From: Paucilactobacillus oligofermentans DSM 15707 = LMG 22743
GTDB lineage: Bacteria; Bacillota; Bacilli; Lactobacillales; Lactobacillaceae
DNA length: 64,000 nt
NCBI RefSeq assembly: GCF_001434315.1
Contig: NZ_AZFE01000003.1
Span: 124,001 to 188,000 of the forward strand
Direction of reading: 5' to 3'
The first letter of the stretch is position 1, and every line of letters begins with the position of its first letter. The notes under the pieces are model-generated. The model saw only the letters and a list, made by a program, of their open reading frames with translations. It searched no databases and was not told the DNA's origin. The position numbers were made by a program, and so were the translations under genes. Shown in pieces: positions 1 through 9,968 of the stretch.

Positions 1-1
1 C

Positions 2-1576
2 AAGGTGGGTGGTATTCATATCGGCGAAGCTTCCGAAAAGCCGATTAGTGATGAGATACCATTTTTTGGTCAACTGAAACTTTCAGACCAAAAAGCAATG
101 ATTGCAAAACCAATCTTAAAAGAAATTAGAGATCGATTATCATTTCTACAAAATGTTGGGTTGGATTATTTGAATCTTAGTCGGGCAGCTCGGACTTTAT
201 CAGGTGGAGAAGCGCAACGAATCAGATTGGCAACGCAAATTGGTTCTAATTTATCTGGTGTAATGTATATTTTGGATGAACCTTCAATTGGATTACACCA
301 ACGGGATAATGATCGGTTAATTGAATCGCTGAAGAAAATGCGCGATTTAGGGAATACTTTAATTGTAGTTGAACATGATGAAGATACGATGCGTGCAGCT
401 GACTATTTAATTGATATTGGTCCTGGCGCTGGGGAACTTGGTGGCGAAGTGATGGCTGCTGGAACGCCAAAGCAAGTTGAAAAATCACGTAAATCTTTAA
501 CAGGGCAATACTTAGCGGGTAAAAAATTTATTGAAGTTCCTAGTGAACGTCGTCAAGGTAATGGTAAGAAAATTACGATTACCGGTGCGGCTGAAAATAA
601 TTTAAAAAATATTGATGTTGATTTTCCCTTAGGTAAATTTATTGCCGTAACTGGTGTTTCAGGATCTGGTAAATCAACATTAGTTAATTCAATTCTAAAA
701 AAAGTACTCGCACAGAAATTAAATCGTAATTCTGAAAAGCCTGGTAAGTATCAATCAGTTAAAGGCATCAAAAATATTGAGAAAATTATTGATATTGATC
801 AATCACCGATTGGAAGAACGCCACGAAGTAATCCAGCTACTTATACTGGTGTATTTGATGATGTTCGTGGTTTATTCGCACAAACCAATGAAGCTAAATT
901 ACGGGGCTATCAAAAAGGCCGGTTTAGTTTTAACGTTAAAGGTGGCCGATGCGAAGCCTGTAAGGGTGATGGAATTTTAAAAATTGAGATGAACTTTTTA
1001 CCTGATGTATATGTGCCTTGCGAAGTGTGTCATGGTAAACGTTATAATTCGGAAACACTTGAAGTGCAATATAAAGGTAAAACAATTGCCGATATTTTGG
1101 ATATGACGGTTGCTGAAGGTTTAGATTTTTTCGGTGCCTTACCAAAAATCACTCGAAAATTACAAACTATTGTTGATGTTGGACTTGGATACGTTAGCAT
1201 GGGTCAACCGGCAACTACACTATCTGGAGGAGAAGCACAACGGATGAAGTTGGCTTCAGAATTACACAAACAATCTGCCGGAAAAAGCTTTTATATTTTG
1301 GATGAACCAACTACGGGATTGCATACTGAAGATATTAAACGGTTATTAGGAGTACTTCAAAGGTTAGTAGATTCTGGAAATACAGTGTTAGTCATTGAGC
1401 ATAATCTAGACGTGATTAAGTCTTCGGACTGGCTAATAGATTTAGGACCAGAAGGTGGAGCTGGCGGAGGAAATGTGATTGCTGTTGGTACACCGGAACA
1501 AGTCGCTGAAGTAACGGAAAGTTATACAGGAAAATATTTGAAACCTGTTTTAGAACGTGGAAAAGTTAAAAAATAG
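2..1576 (+). CDS. uvrA: Excinuclease ABC subunit A, C-terminal part (cut by window start)
   Basis: UvrA is the damage-recognising ATPase of nucleotide excision repair; it acts in the cytoplasm as a dimer and loads UvrB. The visible part, about 525 codons of a protein usually near 940-950 aa, is open at base 2 and ends with TAG. It shows an ABC signature [11 protein letters not shown] followed by the Walker B region ILDEPSIGL, then the second ATPase module with Walker [10 protein letters not shown], a CxxC...CxxC zinc finger (CEAC and CEVC, near bases 950-1030), a second [11 protein letters not shown] and ILDEPTTGL. Only the C-terminal half of nucleotide-binding domain I and all of domain II are present. 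uvrB would be expected just upstream, outside the window. Confidence 0.97.
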   Translation, partial: KVGGIHIGEASEKPISDEIPFFGQLKLSDQKAMIAKPILKEIRDRLSFLQNVGLDYLNLSRAARTLSGGEAQRIRLATQIGSNLSGVMYILDEPSIGLHQRDNDRLIESLKKMRDLGNTLIVVEHDEDTMRAADYLIDIGPGAGELGGEVMAAGTPKQVEKSRKSLTGQYLAGKKFIEVPSERRQGNGKKITITGAAENNLKNIDVDFPLGKFIAVTGVSGSGKSTLVNSILKKVLAQKLNRNSEKPGKYQSVKGIKNIEKIIDIDQSPIGRTPRSNPATYTGVFDDVRGLFAQTNEAKLRGYQKGRFSFNVKGGRCEACKGDGILKIEMNFLPDVYVPCEVCHGKRYNSETLEVQYKGKTIADILDMTVAEGLDFFGALPKITRKLQTIVDVGLGYVSMGQPATTLSGGEAQRMKLASELHKQSAGKSFYILDEPTTGLHTEDIKRLLGVLQRLVDSGNTVLVIEHNLDVIKSSDWLIDLGPEGGAGGGNVIAVGTPEQVAEVTESYTGKYLKPVLERGKVKK

Positions 1577-1598
1577 TCTTGAATTTTATTCCAAGACT
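1575..1598 (+). terminator. Weak hairpin between uvrA and luxS
   Basis: AGTCTTG (1575-1581) pairs with CAAGACT (1592-1598) and starts in the uvrA stop codon. There is no T-run after it, so it may only attenuate or stabilise the 3' end; luxS could be partly cotranscribed with uvrA. Confidence 0.3.
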
Positions 1599-1635
1599 CG
1601 TAAAATAACGAGGTAACTAAAAAGGAGCGTTTTAA

Positions 1636-2109
1636 ATGGCAAAAATTGAAAGTTTTGAGTTAGATCATACTAAGGTATTGGCACCATATGTACGTTTGAT
1701 TACTGTTGAAGAAGGACCAAATGGTGATAAGATTTCAAATTTTGATTTAAGATTAGTTCAACCTAATGTTGATGCAATGCCAACTGCTGGTTTGCATACT
1801 ATTGAACATATGTTAGCGGGTCTTTTACGGGACCGGATGCAAGGGGTGATTGACTGTTCTCCATTTGGTTGCCGAACAGGCTTTCATCTAATTATGTGGG
1901 GTGAACATACCACAACTGAAGTTGCTATTGCCTTGAAGTCATCACTTGAATTTATTGGTAATGAAGCGACTTGGGATGATGTTCCTGGAACAGAACTTGA
2001 AAGTTGTGGTAATTATAAAGATCATTCATTATTCTCAGCACAAGAATGGGCTAAAAAAATTATTAATGAAAAAATCTCGACTGATCCATATGTACGTAAA
2101 GAAATTTAA
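1636..2109 (+). CDS. luxS: S-ribosylhomocysteine lyase LuxS
   Basis: LuxS cleaves S-ribosylhomocysteine to homocysteine and DPD, the precursor of autoinducer-2, in the activated methyl cycle. At 157 aa it has the normal family length. The metal site is visible: HTIEH (His54, Glu57, His58) and Cys124 in ESCGNY; the catalytic Cys79 lies in FGCRTGF. The start ATG has an AAAGGAGCG ribosome binding site. A strong intrinsic terminator follows, so luxS ends its own unit and is separate from argGH. The position next to uvrA matches what I recall of the plantarum group. Confidence 0.97.
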   Translation: MAKIESFELDHTKVLAPYVRLITVEEGPNGDKISNFDLRLVQPNVDAMPTAGLHTIEHMLAGLLRDRMQGVIDCSPFGCRTGFHLIMWGEHTTTEVAIALKSSLEFIGNEATWDDVPGTELESCGNYKDHSLFSAQEWAKKIINEKISTDPYVRKEI

Positions 2110-2117
2110 TTTAAAAA

Positions 2118-2150
2118 AGATTAATCTGAATATAGATTAATCTTTTTTTA
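2118..2150 (+). terminator. Rho-independent terminator of luxS
   Basis: A perfect ten-base-pair stem AGATTAATCT / AGATTAATCT with a six-base loop is followed by a run of T. Confidence 0.9.
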
Positions 2151-2181
2151 TGCATTCAAATACGGTTATCATACGTTATTT

Positions 2182-2263
2182 TGAATAAAAAACGATAATT
2201 TAGATTTAAAGTGAATAAATACTTGTTTATTTATTTAAATGATGGTAGTATTTAATGTATAAT
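2182..2263 (+). promoter_or_regulatory. argG promoter region with two ArgR-like half-sites
   Basis: TGAATAAAAA (2182-2191) and TGAATAAATA (2212-2221) resemble the TGAATWWWWA half of the ArgR box and lie 30 bp apart, about three helix turns. A candidate -10 TATAAT is at 2258-2263; the -35 is weak. Repression by ArgR-type regulators would fit an arginine biosynthesis operon. This is inference from motif similarity. Confidence 0.4.
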
Positions 2264-2289
2264 AATTCATTAATTGAGGAGAATACACA

Positions 2290-3510
2290 ATGGAAAATAA
2301 AAAAATTGTTTTAGCATATTCAGGTGGTTTAGATACATCAGTTGCAATTAGTTGGTTGAAAGATAAAAAGTATGATGTGATTGCGGTATGTATTAATGTT
2401 GGCGAACAAGGAAAAGATTTGGAGTTTATTCAAGATAAAGCGCTTAAAATGGGAGCAATTGAATCAATTACAATTGATGCAAGAGAAGAATTTGCTCGTG
2501 ATTATGTAATGGTTGCATTACAAGGGCATGCTCTATATGAAGGAACATATCCTTTGGTATCAGCGCTTTCACGTCCATTGATTTCAAAAAAATTAGTTGA
2601 AATTGCTCAAGAAAAAGGTGCAACTGCAATTGCGCATGGATGTACTGGTAAAGGGAATGACCAAGTTCGTTTTGAAGTTGCTATTAAAGCACTTGCCCCT
2701 GACATGGAAATTGAAGCTCCAATTCGTGACTGGCATTGGTCTCGTGAAGAAGAGATTGAATACGCGAAAGAACATAATGTGCCAATTCCAATAAATTTGG
2801 ATAGTCCATACTCAATAGATCAAAACTTATGGGGCCGGGCCAATGAAGCGGGGGTACTTGAAGATCCATGGGAATCAGCTCCAGAAGATGCCTTTGATTT
2901 GACCGCGCCGCTTGATAAAACGCCGGATGAACCAGATGTTATCACGATTGAGTTTAAAAAAGGTATTCCAGTGGCATTAAATGATATTAAAATGAGTGCG
3001 GCTGAATTAATTCAAGAAGTTGAAAAAATTGCTGGTAAGCATGGGATTGGTCGGATTGATCACATTGAAAATCGACTGGTTGGAATTAAATCACGTGAAA
3101 TCTATGAGGCACCAGCTGCAGCTGTCTTAATTCATGCACATAAAGATCTTGAAGACTTAACGTTCGAACGTGATTTGGCTCATTTCAAGCCAATTATTGA
3201 ACAAAAATTGGCTGATACAATATATAATGCCTTATGGTTCTCACCATTAATGGACGCAATGAAGTCATTTTTAAGTTCAACACAAGAAGTCGTTAATGGA
3301 ACCGTACGTTTAAAGTTGTTTAAGGGTAATGTGATTACTCAAGGACGGAAGTCAGCTAACTCTCTTTATAATAAAAAATTAGCAACATATACTGCAGCTG
3401 ATGAATTTGATCAGCAAGCAGCCGTTGGATTTATCAAACTTTGGGGGCTACCAACAACTGTATATTCACAGGTACAAAATAAAGTTCAGCAAGAGAAAGA
3501 TGGGATTTAA
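2290..3510 (+). CDS. argG: Argininosuccinate synthase
   Basis: ArgG condenses citrulline and aspartate with ATP to argininosuccinate, the penultimate step of arginine biosynthesis. The 406-aa protein has normal length and begins with the PP-loop ATP-binding motif AYSGGLDTS (residues 9-17). Other typical stretches are [14 protein letters not shown] and [15 protein letters not shown]. The ATG is preceded by GAGGAG. It is followed after only two bases by argH, so the two form an operon. The carbamoyl phosphate and ornithine branch genes are not in this window. Confidence 0.97.
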   Translation: MENKKIVLAYSGGLDTSVAISWLKDKKYDVIAVCINVGEQGKDLEFIQDKALKMGAIESITIDAREEFARDYVMVALQGHALYEGTYPLVSALSRPLISKKLVEIAQEKGATAIAHGCTGKGNDQVRFEVAIKALAPDMEIEAPIRDWHWSREEEIEYAKEHNVPIPINLDSPYSIDQNLWGRANEAGVLEDPWESAPEDAFDLTAPLDKTPDEPDVITIEFKKGIPVALNDIKMSAAELIQEVEKIAGKHGIGRIDHIENRLVGIKSREIYEAPAAAVLIHAHKDLEDLTFERDLAHFKPIIEQKLADTIYNALWFSPLMDAMKSFLSSTQEVVNGTVRLKLFKGNVITQGRKSANSLYNKKLATYTAADEFDQQAAVGFIKLWGLPTTVYSQVQNKVQQEKDGI

Positions 3511-3512
3511 TA

Positions 3513-4895
3513 ATGAGCACTAAAAAATTATGGGGTGGTCGATTCGCCGAAAAAACGGAACAGTGGGTTGATGAATTTGGGGCGTCAATTCCATTTGATC
3601 AACAATTAGCTGAGCAAGACTTGGAAGGTTCTTTAGCGCATGTCAAAATGTTAAAGCAAACCAAAATACTATCAGCTGTTGATGCGGATCAAATCATTGC
3701 AGGATTAGAAAGTTTGCAGCAACAACTTTTGGCTGGTGAACTAGAATTTACGATTCAAAATGAAGATATTCATATGAATTTGGAATCGATTTTATCGGAC
3801 CAAATTGGGCCAGTGGCTGGTAAACTGCACACGGCACGAAGCCGAAATGATCAGGTTGCGACTGATTTTCACCTGTATGTAAAGCAACAAATCCCTACTG
3901 TGATTAAAGAACTTAAACAGTTACAAAAAGTTTTAATTGAAATGGCTGAAGCCAATGTTGAGACGATCATGCCAGGATATACTCATTTGCAACATGCACA
4001 GCCAATTTCATATGCTCATTATTTATTATCCTATTTTGAAATGTTCCAACGTGATATTGAGCGGTTTGAGTTTAACATGAAACATACAAATATTATGCCA
4101 TTGGGAGCAGCAGCATTAGCGGGAACAACTTTTCCGATTGATCGTGAATTTAGTGCGCAAGAATTGGGATTTGATGAGATCTATCATAATAGTTTAGATG
4201 CAGTTTCTGATCGCGATTTTGCTTTAGAATTTTTGAGTAATGCTTCAATTATGATGATGCATTTTTCTCGCTTTTGCGAAGAAATCATTCTCTGGTGTTC
4301 GTATGAATTTAATTACTTAGAATTATCTGATCAATTTTCAACGGGAAGTTCAATCATGCCACAAAAGAAAAATGCTGATATGGCTGAATTAATCCGAGGT
4401 AAATCTGGGCGAGTATATGGTGATTTGATGGGCTTATTAACAGTTATGAAGTCTTTACCATTAGCATATAATAAAGACATGCAAGAAGATAAAGAGGGCG
4501 TATTTGACACAGTTAAGTCGATTATGCCAAGCATTAAAATATTTACCCAAATGTTGGCTACGGCAAAAATTAAAAAAGAAAATATGGCAGCTGCAACACG
4601 AAATGATTTTTCAAATGCAACTGAACTAGCTGACTATTTAGCTAATAAGGGAATTCCATTCCGTGAGGCTCACGCAATTGTAGGTAAATTGGTGTTGCAA
4701 GGAATTGAAACTGGAACAAACTTACAAGATATTTCATTGGATGAATATAAAAAAATCTCACCTTTAATTGAAGAAGATGTTTATCATGATCTTCAAAGTG
4801 AAGTCGCTGTTGAACGGCGTAATTCATTAGGTGGAACTGGATTTAAACAAATTAAATTAAATATTGAGCGAGCTAAACAGTTATGGGAAGCTTGA
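3513..4895 (+). CDS. argH: Argininosuccinate lyase
   Basis: ArgH splits argininosuccinate into arginine and fumarate. It belongs to the fumarase/aspartase superfamily, and the signature loop [16 protein letters not shown] with the catalytic Ser is intact. The length of 460 aa is normal. The N-terminal [11 protein letters not shown] motif is typical. The ATG sits two bases after the argG stop, so translation is probably coupled. A terminator follows directly. Confidence 0.97.
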   Translation: MSTKKLWGGRFAEKTEQWVDEFGASIPFDQQLAEQDLEGSLAHVKMLKQTKILSAVDADQIIAGLESLQQQLLAGELEFTIQNEDIHMNLESILSDQIGPVAGKLHTARSRNDQVATDFHLYVKQQIPTVIKELKQLQKVLIEMAEANVETIMPGYTHLQHAQPISYAHYLLSYFEMFQRDIERFEFNMKHTNIMPLGAAALAGTTFPIDREFSAQELGFDEIYHNSLDAVSDRDFALEFLSNASIMMMHFSRFCEEIILWCSYEFNYLELSDQFSTGSSIMPQKKNADMAELIRGKSGRVYGDLMGLLTVMKSLPLAYNKDMQEDKEGVFDTVKSIMPSIKIFTQMLATAKIKKENMAAATRNDFSNATELADYLANKGIPFREAHAIVGKLVLQGIETGTNLQDISLDEYKKISPLIEEDVYHDLQSEVAVERRNSLGGTGFKQIKLNIERAKQLWEA

Positions 4896-4902
4896 TTAAA
4901 TT

Positions 4903-4930
4903 AAAGTCGAGACTAAAATCTCGACTTTTT
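4903..4930 (+). terminator. Terminator of argGH
   Basis: AAAGTCGAGA and TCTCGACTTT form a ten-base-pair stem (4903-4912 / 4919-4928), ending in a T-run. Confidence 0.9.
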
Positions 4931-4962
4931 GAGTACAACTATATAAAATGACACACCAGGTA

Positions 4963-4971
4963 TGTTACAAT
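4963..4971 (+). promoter_or_regulatory. Extended -10 promoter of rapZ operon
   Basis: TGT-TACAAT is an extended -10 element. Transcription from it would begin near 4978, too close to the upstream ATG at 4979 for a leader and thus in favour of the TTG start of rapZ at 5000. Confidence 0.5.
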
Positions 4972-4999
4972 TATTGAAATGCGAATCGGAGGAAAAAAT

Positions 5000-5884
5000 T
5001 TGAATTCAAAACTAGAAGTTGTTTTAGTTACCGGAATGAGTGGTGCCGGAAAGACAGTTGCAATTCAAAGCTTGGAAGATTTGGGCTATTTTGTCGTTGA
5101 TAATATGCTACCTAATTTAGTGGTTAGGTTTTTAGATATCATTAAAGAAGCTGGTGATGTTAACAAGGTTGCAATGGTAATTGATTTAAGATCAAAAGGA
5201 TTTTATAAATTATTAATGCCAGTTATTGATGATTTACGTAAACAAGATGATCTACATATGCAGTTATTGTTTCTTGATTCAACTGATGAAGAAATTGTTT
5301 CGCGCTACAAAGAAACTCGCCGTTCACATCCATTGGCTCCACAAGGACGAGTGCTGATTGGAATTGAAACAGAAAGAGAACTTTTGGCAGAGACACGATT
5401 TGCAGCTGATGTGACAATTGATACATCTAATTTGACACCACGTGAATTTCGCCAACGAATTATGGACCACTTTAATGAAGATCAAGCAGTTACATTTCAT
5501 GTTGAAGTAATGTCATTTGGTTTTAAATATGGAGTACCGCTAGATGCTGATATTGTAATGGATGTCAGATTTTTACCTAACCCTTATTATGTTAAAGAAT
5601 TAAGACCGCTGACCGGGATTGATCAATCAGTGAGCGATTATGTATTTAGTCAACCTAGTGCAGATAAGTTTTATGCACAATTTTTGGATTTGATTAAGAT
5701 GACATTACCTGGCTATGAAAAAGAAGGTAAACAAAATCTTACAATTGCAATCGGTTGTACTGGTGGACAACATCGGTCAGTGGCAATCGCAGCTAAGTTA
5801 ACCCATGATATTGCACAAGATTATCAAGTTAATTTGAGTAATCGTGATATTGAAAAAAGAAAGGAATCTACTAATCGATCATGA
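5000..5884 (+). CDS. rapZ: RapZ-family nucleotide-binding protein (YvcJ)
   Basis: RapZ/YvcJ proteins are P-loop nucleotide-binding proteins; in Escherichia coli RapZ is an adaptor that steers RNase E to GlmZ sRNA, while the role in Firmicutes is less clear. The Walker A motif GMSGAGKT is at residues 12-19, and the C-terminal half holds [12 protein letters not shown], typical of the family. I chose TTG 5000 as start because GGAGG (4988-4992) lies seven bases before it; an in-frame ATG at 4979 has no ribosome binding site. This gives 294 aa. The stop overlaps the yvcK start (ATGA), and rapZ-yvcK-whiA is a conserved operon. Confidence 0.93.
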   Translation: MNSKLEVVLVTGMSGAGKTVAIQSLEDLGYFVVDNMLPNLVVRFLDIIKEAGDVNKVAMVIDLRSKGFYKLLMPVIDDLRKQDDLHMQLLFLDSTDEEIVSRYKETRRSHPLAPQGRVLIGIETERELLAETRFAADVTIDTSNLTPREFRQRIMDHFNEDQAVTFHVEVMSFGFKYGVPLDADIVMDVRFLPNPYYVKELRPLTGIDQSVSDYVFSQPSADKFYAQFLDLIKMTLPGYEKEGKQNLTIAIGCTGGQHRSVAIAAKLTHDIAQDYQVNLSNRDIEKRKESTNRS

Positions 5885-6891
5885 CAAAAATTGAAAAATT
5901 TCATCGGCCAAAAGTTGTTGTGATTGGTGGTGGAACAGGATTACCAGTAATTCTTAAAGGTCTTCGTAATAAAAATGTTGATATTACAGCGGTAGTTACT
6001 GTAGCTGATGACGGTGGTTCTTCAGGGGTACTACGAAATTATATTAATGTGGTTCCGCCTGGGGATATTCGTAATGTATTGGTATCGATGTCTGATATGC
6101 CAGAGCTTACGTTAGATATCTTTCAATATCGATTTGATAGTTCGGATTCTTTTTTTGCGGGTCATGCAATTGGTAATTTAATTATTGCTGCCCTAGCTGA
6201 AATGAAATCTGGCGTGTTTGAAGCAGTGCAAGAATTGTCAAAAATGATGAAAGTTAAAGGTCATGTTTATCCAGCTGCTAATGAACCTTTAGTGTTGAAT
6301 GCTGAATTTTTTGATGGAACGGTAATTTCTGGTGAATCAGAAATTACATCTGCACATAGTAAAATTAAACGAGTGTGGGTTACACCTTCAAATGCCGAGG
6401 ATGGTCATCAAGCAAGTGCAGTTGCTGAAGTTATTGAAGCAATCATGGATGCTGATCAGATTGTAATTGGTCCGGGTAGTCTGTTTACTAGTATTTTACC
6501 TAACTTAATGATTAATAATGTTGGTCAAGCAGTCTGTGAAACCCAAGCTGAAGTGATTTATATCTGTAACATAATGACCCAATTAGGTGAAACTGATGCT
6601 ATGACAGATGCTGATCATGTGCGTATTTTGAATCAACATCTGGGTCGCGATTTTGTAAATACAATTCTCGTTAATACGAAAGAAGTTCCTGAAGATTATA
6701 TGGATTATCATAAATGGAATGAACTTTCTAAGCAGGTAGTTCATGATTTTAATGGCCTTCGAGAACAAAATGTACGAGTTATTTCTAATGATTTTCTTAG
6801 ATTAGAGGATAACGGGGCATTTCATGATAGTAAAATGGTTGTGTCAGAATTAATGAATCGGCTGCATGCAGCTAGTGGTATTTTGAAGTAA
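5881..6891 (+). CDS. yvcK: YvcK-type gluconeogenesis factor
   Basis: YvcK (CofD-like, GlmR in Bacillus subtilis) is a UDP-sugar-binding cytoplasmic protein needed for growth on gluconeogenic carbon and for correct cell-wall synthesis; in B. subtilis it stimulates GlmS. The 336-aa protein begins with the nucleotide-binding [17 protein letters not shown], followed by [11 protein letters not shown] and PPGDIRN, all family hallmarks. It overlaps rapZ by four bases. A functional link with glmS and glmM elsewhere in this window is plausible from the family, not shown here. Confidence 0.93.
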   Translation: MTKIEKFHRPKVVVIGGGTGLPVILKGLRNKNVDITAVVTVADDGGSSGVLRNYINVVPPGDIRNVLVSMSDMPELTLDIFQYRFDSSDSFFAGHAIGNLIIAALAEMKSGVFEAVQELSKMMKVKGHVYPAANEPLVLNAEFFDGTVISGESEITSAHSKIKRVWVTPSNAEDGHQASAVAEVIEAIMDADQIVIGPGSLFTSILPNLMINNVGQAVCETQAEVIYICNIMTQLGETDAMTDADHVRILNQHLGRDFVNTILVNTKEVPEDYMDYHKWNELSKQVVHDFNGLREQNVRVISNDFLRLEDNGAFHDSKMVVSELMNRLHAASGILK

Positions 6892-6903
6892 GGAGGTGAC
6901 CAA

Positions 6904-7845
6904 GTGTCATATGCGAGTGAAGTAAAAAAAGAATTAACGGGCTTAGAAGTTCATTTAAACAATGCAAAAGCTGAATTAATGGCTTTGATTAGGATGAACG
7001 GATCGCTAAACATTGCTAATCATCGATTGGTATTAAATGTTCAAACTGAAAACCCAGCAATTGCCCGACGAATTTATCAGTTGCTGAAGGACTTTTATCA
7101 GGCTGAAAGTGAGTTAGTTGTTCGACGTAAAATGAAATTAAAGAAAAATAATTTGTATATTGTGCGATTAAGATCTGATGCAGAAAGAGTTTTGGATGAC
7201 TTAGGTATTTTGCAAGGACTTCAAATTAAAGAACAGGTTCCAGTAGAAGTATTATCTGATGAAGGGATGGTTCGCTCGTATTTACGTGGGGCCTTCTTGG
7301 CGGGTGGATCTGTTAATAATCCAGAAACATCAAGATATCATTTGGAAATTTATTCTTTATATGAAGAACATAATAATATGCTAGTTAAGATGATGAACGA
7401 ATTTGAACTGAATGCGAGATCAACGCCACGACGAAGCGGTTATATCGTGTATTTAAAGGAAGCTGAAAAGATTGCAGACTTTTTATCATTAGTTGGAGCA
7501 ACTAATGCAATGTTGAAGTTTGAAGATATTAGAATCGTCCGTGATATGAGAAATTCAGTTAATCGCTTAGTTAATTGTGAAACGGCCAATATGGATAAAA
7601 TTGCAACGGCATCAAATCAGCAAATTGAAAATATTCGCTTAATTGATGAGAAAGTGGGACTGGGAAGTTTACCGGTTAAACTTCGGGAAATTGCCGAGAC
7701 TCGGTTAGCTAATGAAGAAGTGAGTTTAAAAGAGTTGGGTGAACTAATTCCGAGTGGTTGTATTTCCAAGTCAGGGGTTAATCACCGGCTTCGTAAATTA
7801 AATGCTTATGCTGAACAACTTCGTAAAGAAGGTTTGGCGGGATAA
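6904..7845 (+). CDS. whiA: WhiA sporulation/cell-division regulator
   Basis: WhiA proteins combine a LAGLIDADG homing-endonuclease-like fold without nuclease function and a C-terminal helix-turn-helix. In Bacillus it influences cell division and chromosome segregation. The 313-aa protein shows [15 protein letters not shown] in the LAGLIDADG part and [16 protein letters not shown] with [11 protein letters not shown] in the C-terminal DNA-binding part. The start is GTG, with a near-perfect anti-16S match AAGGAGGTGACC just upstream. Third gene of the rapZ operon. Confidence 0.95.
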   Translation: MSYASEVKKELTGLEVHLNNAKAELMALIRMNGSLNIANHRLVLNVQTENPAIARRIYQLLKDFYQAESELVVRRKMKLKKNNLYIVRLRSDAERVLDDLGILQGLQIKEQVPVEVLSDEGMVRSYLRGAFLAGGSVNNPETSRYHLEIYSLYEEHNNMLVKMMNEFELNARSTPRRSGYIVYLKEAEKIADFLSLVGATNAMLKFEDIRIVRDMRNSVNRLVNCETANMDKIATASNQQIENIRLIDEKVGLGSLPVKLREIAETRLANEEVSLKELGELIPSGCISKSGVNHRLRKLNAYAEQLRKEGLAG

Positions 7846-7846
7846 A

Positions 7847-7881
7847 AAAACATCGAATCCGTTTGGATTCGATGTTTTTAA
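7847..7881. terminator. Bidirectional terminator between whiA and clpP
   Basis: A 14-bp perfect stem (7847-7860 / 7865-7878) with loop GTTT has A-runs and T-runs on both sides and serves both convergent genes. Confidence 0.93.
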
Positions 7882-7891
7882 GTGCATACAA

Positions 7892-8482
7892 TTATTTAGC
7901 ATCTTTATTTGACATGATATTATCTAACAAGCCATATTCAACTGCTTCTTGAGCACTTAAATAATGGTCTCGTTCAGTATCTGCTTGAACTCTTTCAAAT
8001 GGTTGACCAGAGTTATCAGCTAAAATTTGGTTCAATTGTTTACGTGTTTTTAGAATTTCTGTTGCAGCAATTTCAATTTCAGTTTGTTGTCCTTGAGCAC
8101 CACCAGATGGTTGGTGAATCATAACTTGTGAATGAGGTAGACCAAAACGTTTACCTTTTGCTCCAGAAGAAACTAAGACACTGGCCATTGATGCAGCCAT
8201 ACCGATAACGATCGTTTGAACATCAGATTTGATGAAATTCATCGTATCGTAAATTGCCATACCCGAACTAACGACACCACCTGGTGAGTTAATATATAGG
8301 TAAATATCTTTTGTTGAGTCTTGTGCATCTAGGAAGAGTAATTGAGCAACGATTGAGTTGGCCATGTCGTCTTCAATAGGACCTGATAACATAATGATAC
8401 GATCTTTTAATAGTCGTGAGTAAATGTCATAGGCACGTTCACCGCGAGATGATTGTTCGATGACAGTAGGTACTAAGTTCAT
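7892..8482 (-). CDS. clpP: ATP-dependent Clp protease proteolytic subunit
   Basis: ClpP forms the tetradecameric serine protease core that works with ClpX, ClpC or ClpE. The 196-aa protein carries the full catalytic triad: Ser98 in GMAASMAS, His123 in MIHQPSGG and Asp172 in ERDHYLS. The start ATG follows AAAGGAGGAAAC. A perfect CtsR operator overlaps the promoter, so heat- and stress-dependent derepression is expected. Confidence 0.98.
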   Translation of the reverse strand: MNLVPTVIEQSSRGERAYDIYSRLLKDRIIMLSGPIEDDMANSIVAQLLFLDAQDSTKDIYLYINSPGGVVSSGMAIYDTMNFIKSDVQTIVIGMAASMASVLVSSGAKGKRFGLPHSQVMIHQPSGGAQGQQTEIEIAATEILKTRKQLNQILADNSGQPFERVQADTERDHYLSAQEAVEYGLLDNIMSNKDAK

Positions 8483-8536
8483 AAAAGTTTCCTCCTTTTA
8501 GCACTTAAAGCTTGTGTTTGCTAAACGTGTAAATGT

Positions 8537-8566
8537 AGTTTACCGCATAGGTCAAAAAAGGTCAAA
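8537..8566 (-). promoter_or_regulatory. clpP promoter with CtsR operator
   Basis: Read on the minus strand, -35 TTGACC (8560-8565), a 17-base spacer and -10 TAAACT (8537-8542) form the promoter. On the plus strand GGTCAAA-AAA-GGTCAAA (8550-8566) is an exact CtsR heptad repeat with a three-base spacer. It overlaps the -35 and the spacer, so CtsR binding would block RNA polymerase. Confidence 0.93.
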
Positions 8567-8582
8567 TAGTTTATCTCGAAAG

Positions 8583-8604
8583 AAAAAAGCTTAATCAGTA
8601 AGCT
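8583..8604 (-). terminator. Terminator of the 40-aa gene
   Basis: On the minus strand AGCTTA-CTGAT-TAAGCT is followed by TTTTTT. The stem includes the TAA stop of the small gene. Confidence 0.75.
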
Positions 8605-8713
8605 GCTGACTAAGCCATTCTAATTCTGATGCGGCACTTTGTTGATCAAGTTCTTTACGATCATTTTGAATGATTGGTTCTTGGGTTGTTTCGGTTTTTT
8701 TGTCTGTATTCAT
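8591..8713 (-). CDS. Small acidic protein of 40 aa, unknown function
   Basis: I do not recognise this gene. It begins MNTDKKTETTQEP and ends ELEWLSQQLTD; it is hydrophilic, acidic and rich in Gln, Asp and Glu, with no membrane segment. A GGGAGA ribosome binding site lies seven bases before the ATG. A consensus promoter is upstream, and a terminator overlaps its stop. The complete set of expression signals argues that it is real despite its size. It lies between clpP and a divergent basic 43-aa gene. Homology was not tested. Confidence 0.75.
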   Translation of the reverse strand: MNTDKKTETTQEPIIQNDRKELDQQSAASELEWLSQQLTD

Positions 8714-8763
8714 AATTAAGTCTCCCTAAAATATTTATAAATTATTTATATGTGAATGAAGTT

Positions 8764-8792
8764 AGTATATTATTAATTGGTATAACTGTCAA
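8764..8792 (-). promoter_or_regulatory. Consensus promoter of the 40-aa gene
   Basis: On the minus strand TTGACA (8787-8792), 17 bases, TATACT (8764-8769). The spacer holds ATTGGTATA on the plus strand (8776-8784), a half-site of the type also found near nagB and glmS. Confidence 0.85.
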
Positions 8793-8841
8793 ATGCTAGT
8801 AAAGTTCTTTAAAAACACTTAATAAAGTTAAACAATTGCGA

Positions 8842-8857
8842 ATTGGTATAGATAATT
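8842..8857 (+). promoter_or_regulatory. NagR/dre-like operator candidate
   Basis: ATTGGTATAGATAATT matches a palindromic ATTGGTATAGACCAAT-type site at 13 of 16 positions. It lies 26 bp before the -35 of the 43-aa gene. The match is by eye and the regulator is an inference. Confidence 0.3.
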
Positions 8858-8882
8858 ACTTTAGCTTATTATTGGAAAAGTA

Positions 8883-8911
8883 TTGATTTTCTCGACTGAT
8901 ATGACTATAAT
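8883..8911 (+). promoter_or_regulatory. Promoter of the 43-aa gene
   Basis: TTGATT (8883-8888), 17-base spacer, TATAAT (8906-8911). Confidence 0.85.
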
Positions 8912-8956
8912 TGAAATGTTGATTAATAAAACGATGAAATTAAGGAGGCAATTCTC

Positions 8957-9088
8957 ATGCGCAAAGCACATCCACATGGAGTACAAGGACGCCGTCCAGT
9001 AGCTTCTCAATACAAGCAAGCACAAAAAGCCAAGAAGGCTGAAGATATTCGTGCTTGGGCTAAACAAAAGCCAGAAACTGCTAAGTAA
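8957..9088 (+). CDS. Small basic protein of 43 aa, unknown function
   Basis: The protein starts MRKAHPHGVQGRRPVASQY and continues with a Lys/Ala/Gln-rich part containing AQKAKKAEDIRAWAKQK. It is strongly basic and probably helical in its second half; such composition could suit RNA or ribosome contact, but no family is recognised. AAGGAGG (8942-8948) precedes the ATG, a near-consensus promoter lies upstream and a good terminator follows. Codon choice is like that of highly expressed genes nearby. It is divergent from the acidic 40-aa gene. Confidence 0.85.
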   Translation: MRKAHPHGVQGRRPVASQYKQAQKAKKAEDIRAWAKQKPETAK

Positions 9089-9098
9089 TAGCGATGAT

Positions 9099-9126
9099 AA
9101 CGCCACTGTAGAGTGGTGTTTTTTTG
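9099..9126 (+). terminator. Terminator of the 43-aa gene
   Basis: AACGCCACT pairs with AGTGGTGTT (one G-T pair) around a four-base loop, followed by seven T. Confidence 0.9.
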
Positions 9127-9154
9127 TGTCTTAATGACTATTTAATATAGTTGA

Positions 9155-9200
9155 ATAAAAAAGGAACGTAAATTTTAAATTTACGTTCCTTTTTATTTTT
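9155..9200. terminator. Bidirectional terminator downstream of glpF
   Basis: A long stem AAAAAGGAACGTAAATT / AATTTACGTTCCTTTTT with A/T runs on both sides, at the 3' end of the aquaglyceroporin gene. Confidence 0.9.
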
Positions 9201-9201
9201 T

Positions 9202-9933
9202 CTAGATAAAGATAGTTTTATAAACAAATGTAGCTAGAATACCAGCTAGAATTGGAGCAACGACTGGAACCCAAGAATAATCCCAATGTGAATCACCTTT
9301 GTTCTTAAGGGGATAGAGGGCATGCACTAAACGCGGACCAATATCACGGACCGGATTCAATGCTGGTCCGGTGGCACCACCCATAGAAATAACTAATGTG
9401 GCTACTAAGAAACCAATTGAAAAGTTAGCTAAAGCAATATTTTGTTCGAAAGCGATATTTTTGGTCATTGCTAGTGCACCAAAGACCAAAATAAAGGTAC
9501 CGACGAACTCGTTGATGAAACCATCTCGATATGAATGAGCAGCATCGATGGTAGAGAACGTACCAAGGATTGCTTCGTGGTCTGTAGTTTTGTTGTAGTA
9601 AGGTTTGTAACACCAAACGACAATTAATTGTCCGAAAATAGCTCCTAAAATTTGAGCGCTGATATAAGGAAGAACTTCGTTCCATGGAAACATTCCGTTG
9701 ATTGCTAATCCTAAAGTTAACGCAGGATTAATATGATTTCCAGAAACACTACCAAACATCATTGCGGGGATTAATACACCAGCTCCGTATCCTAGCCCGA
9801 TTAAGATCCAACCTCCGTGAAAGCCTTTAGTTCCTTTAAGTTCAACGTTAGCAACGGACCCGTTACCTAAAACGACTAGAAATGTTGTGCCGATAAACTC
9901 GGCGATGACACGAATTAATAAGCTGTAATGCAT
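9202..9933 (-). CDS. glpF: Aquaglyceroporin / glycerol facilitator family protein
   Basis: MIP-family channels conduct glycerol, water or other small uncharged solutes through the membrane. The 243-aa protein has the two half-repeats of the family: SGNHINPALT (first NPA at residues 69-71) and GPALNPVRDIGPRL (second motif NPV at 193-195). Arg196 and Asp197 after the second motif are typical of glycerol-conducting members. The second NPA box is changed to NPV, which is unusual. About six membrane helices are apparent. The ribosome binding site is GTGGGA. No glycerol kinase gene is adjacent, so solute export or water balance is equally possible. Confidence 0.88.
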   Translation of the reverse strand: MHYSLLIRVIAEFIGTTFLVVLGNGSVANVELKGTKGFHGGWILIGLGYGAGVLIPAMMFGSVSGNHINPALTLGLAINGMFPWNEVLPYISAQILGAIFGQLIVVWCYKPYYNKTTDHEAILGTFSTIDAAHSYRDGFINEFVGTFILVFGALAMTKNIAFEQNIALANFSIGFLVATLVISMGGATGPALNPVRDIGPRLVHALYPLKNKGDSHWDYSWVPVVAPILAGILATFVYKTIFI

Positions 9934-9968
9934 GTTTGTCCCACTTTCTTTCCAAAAGAATTATATTT

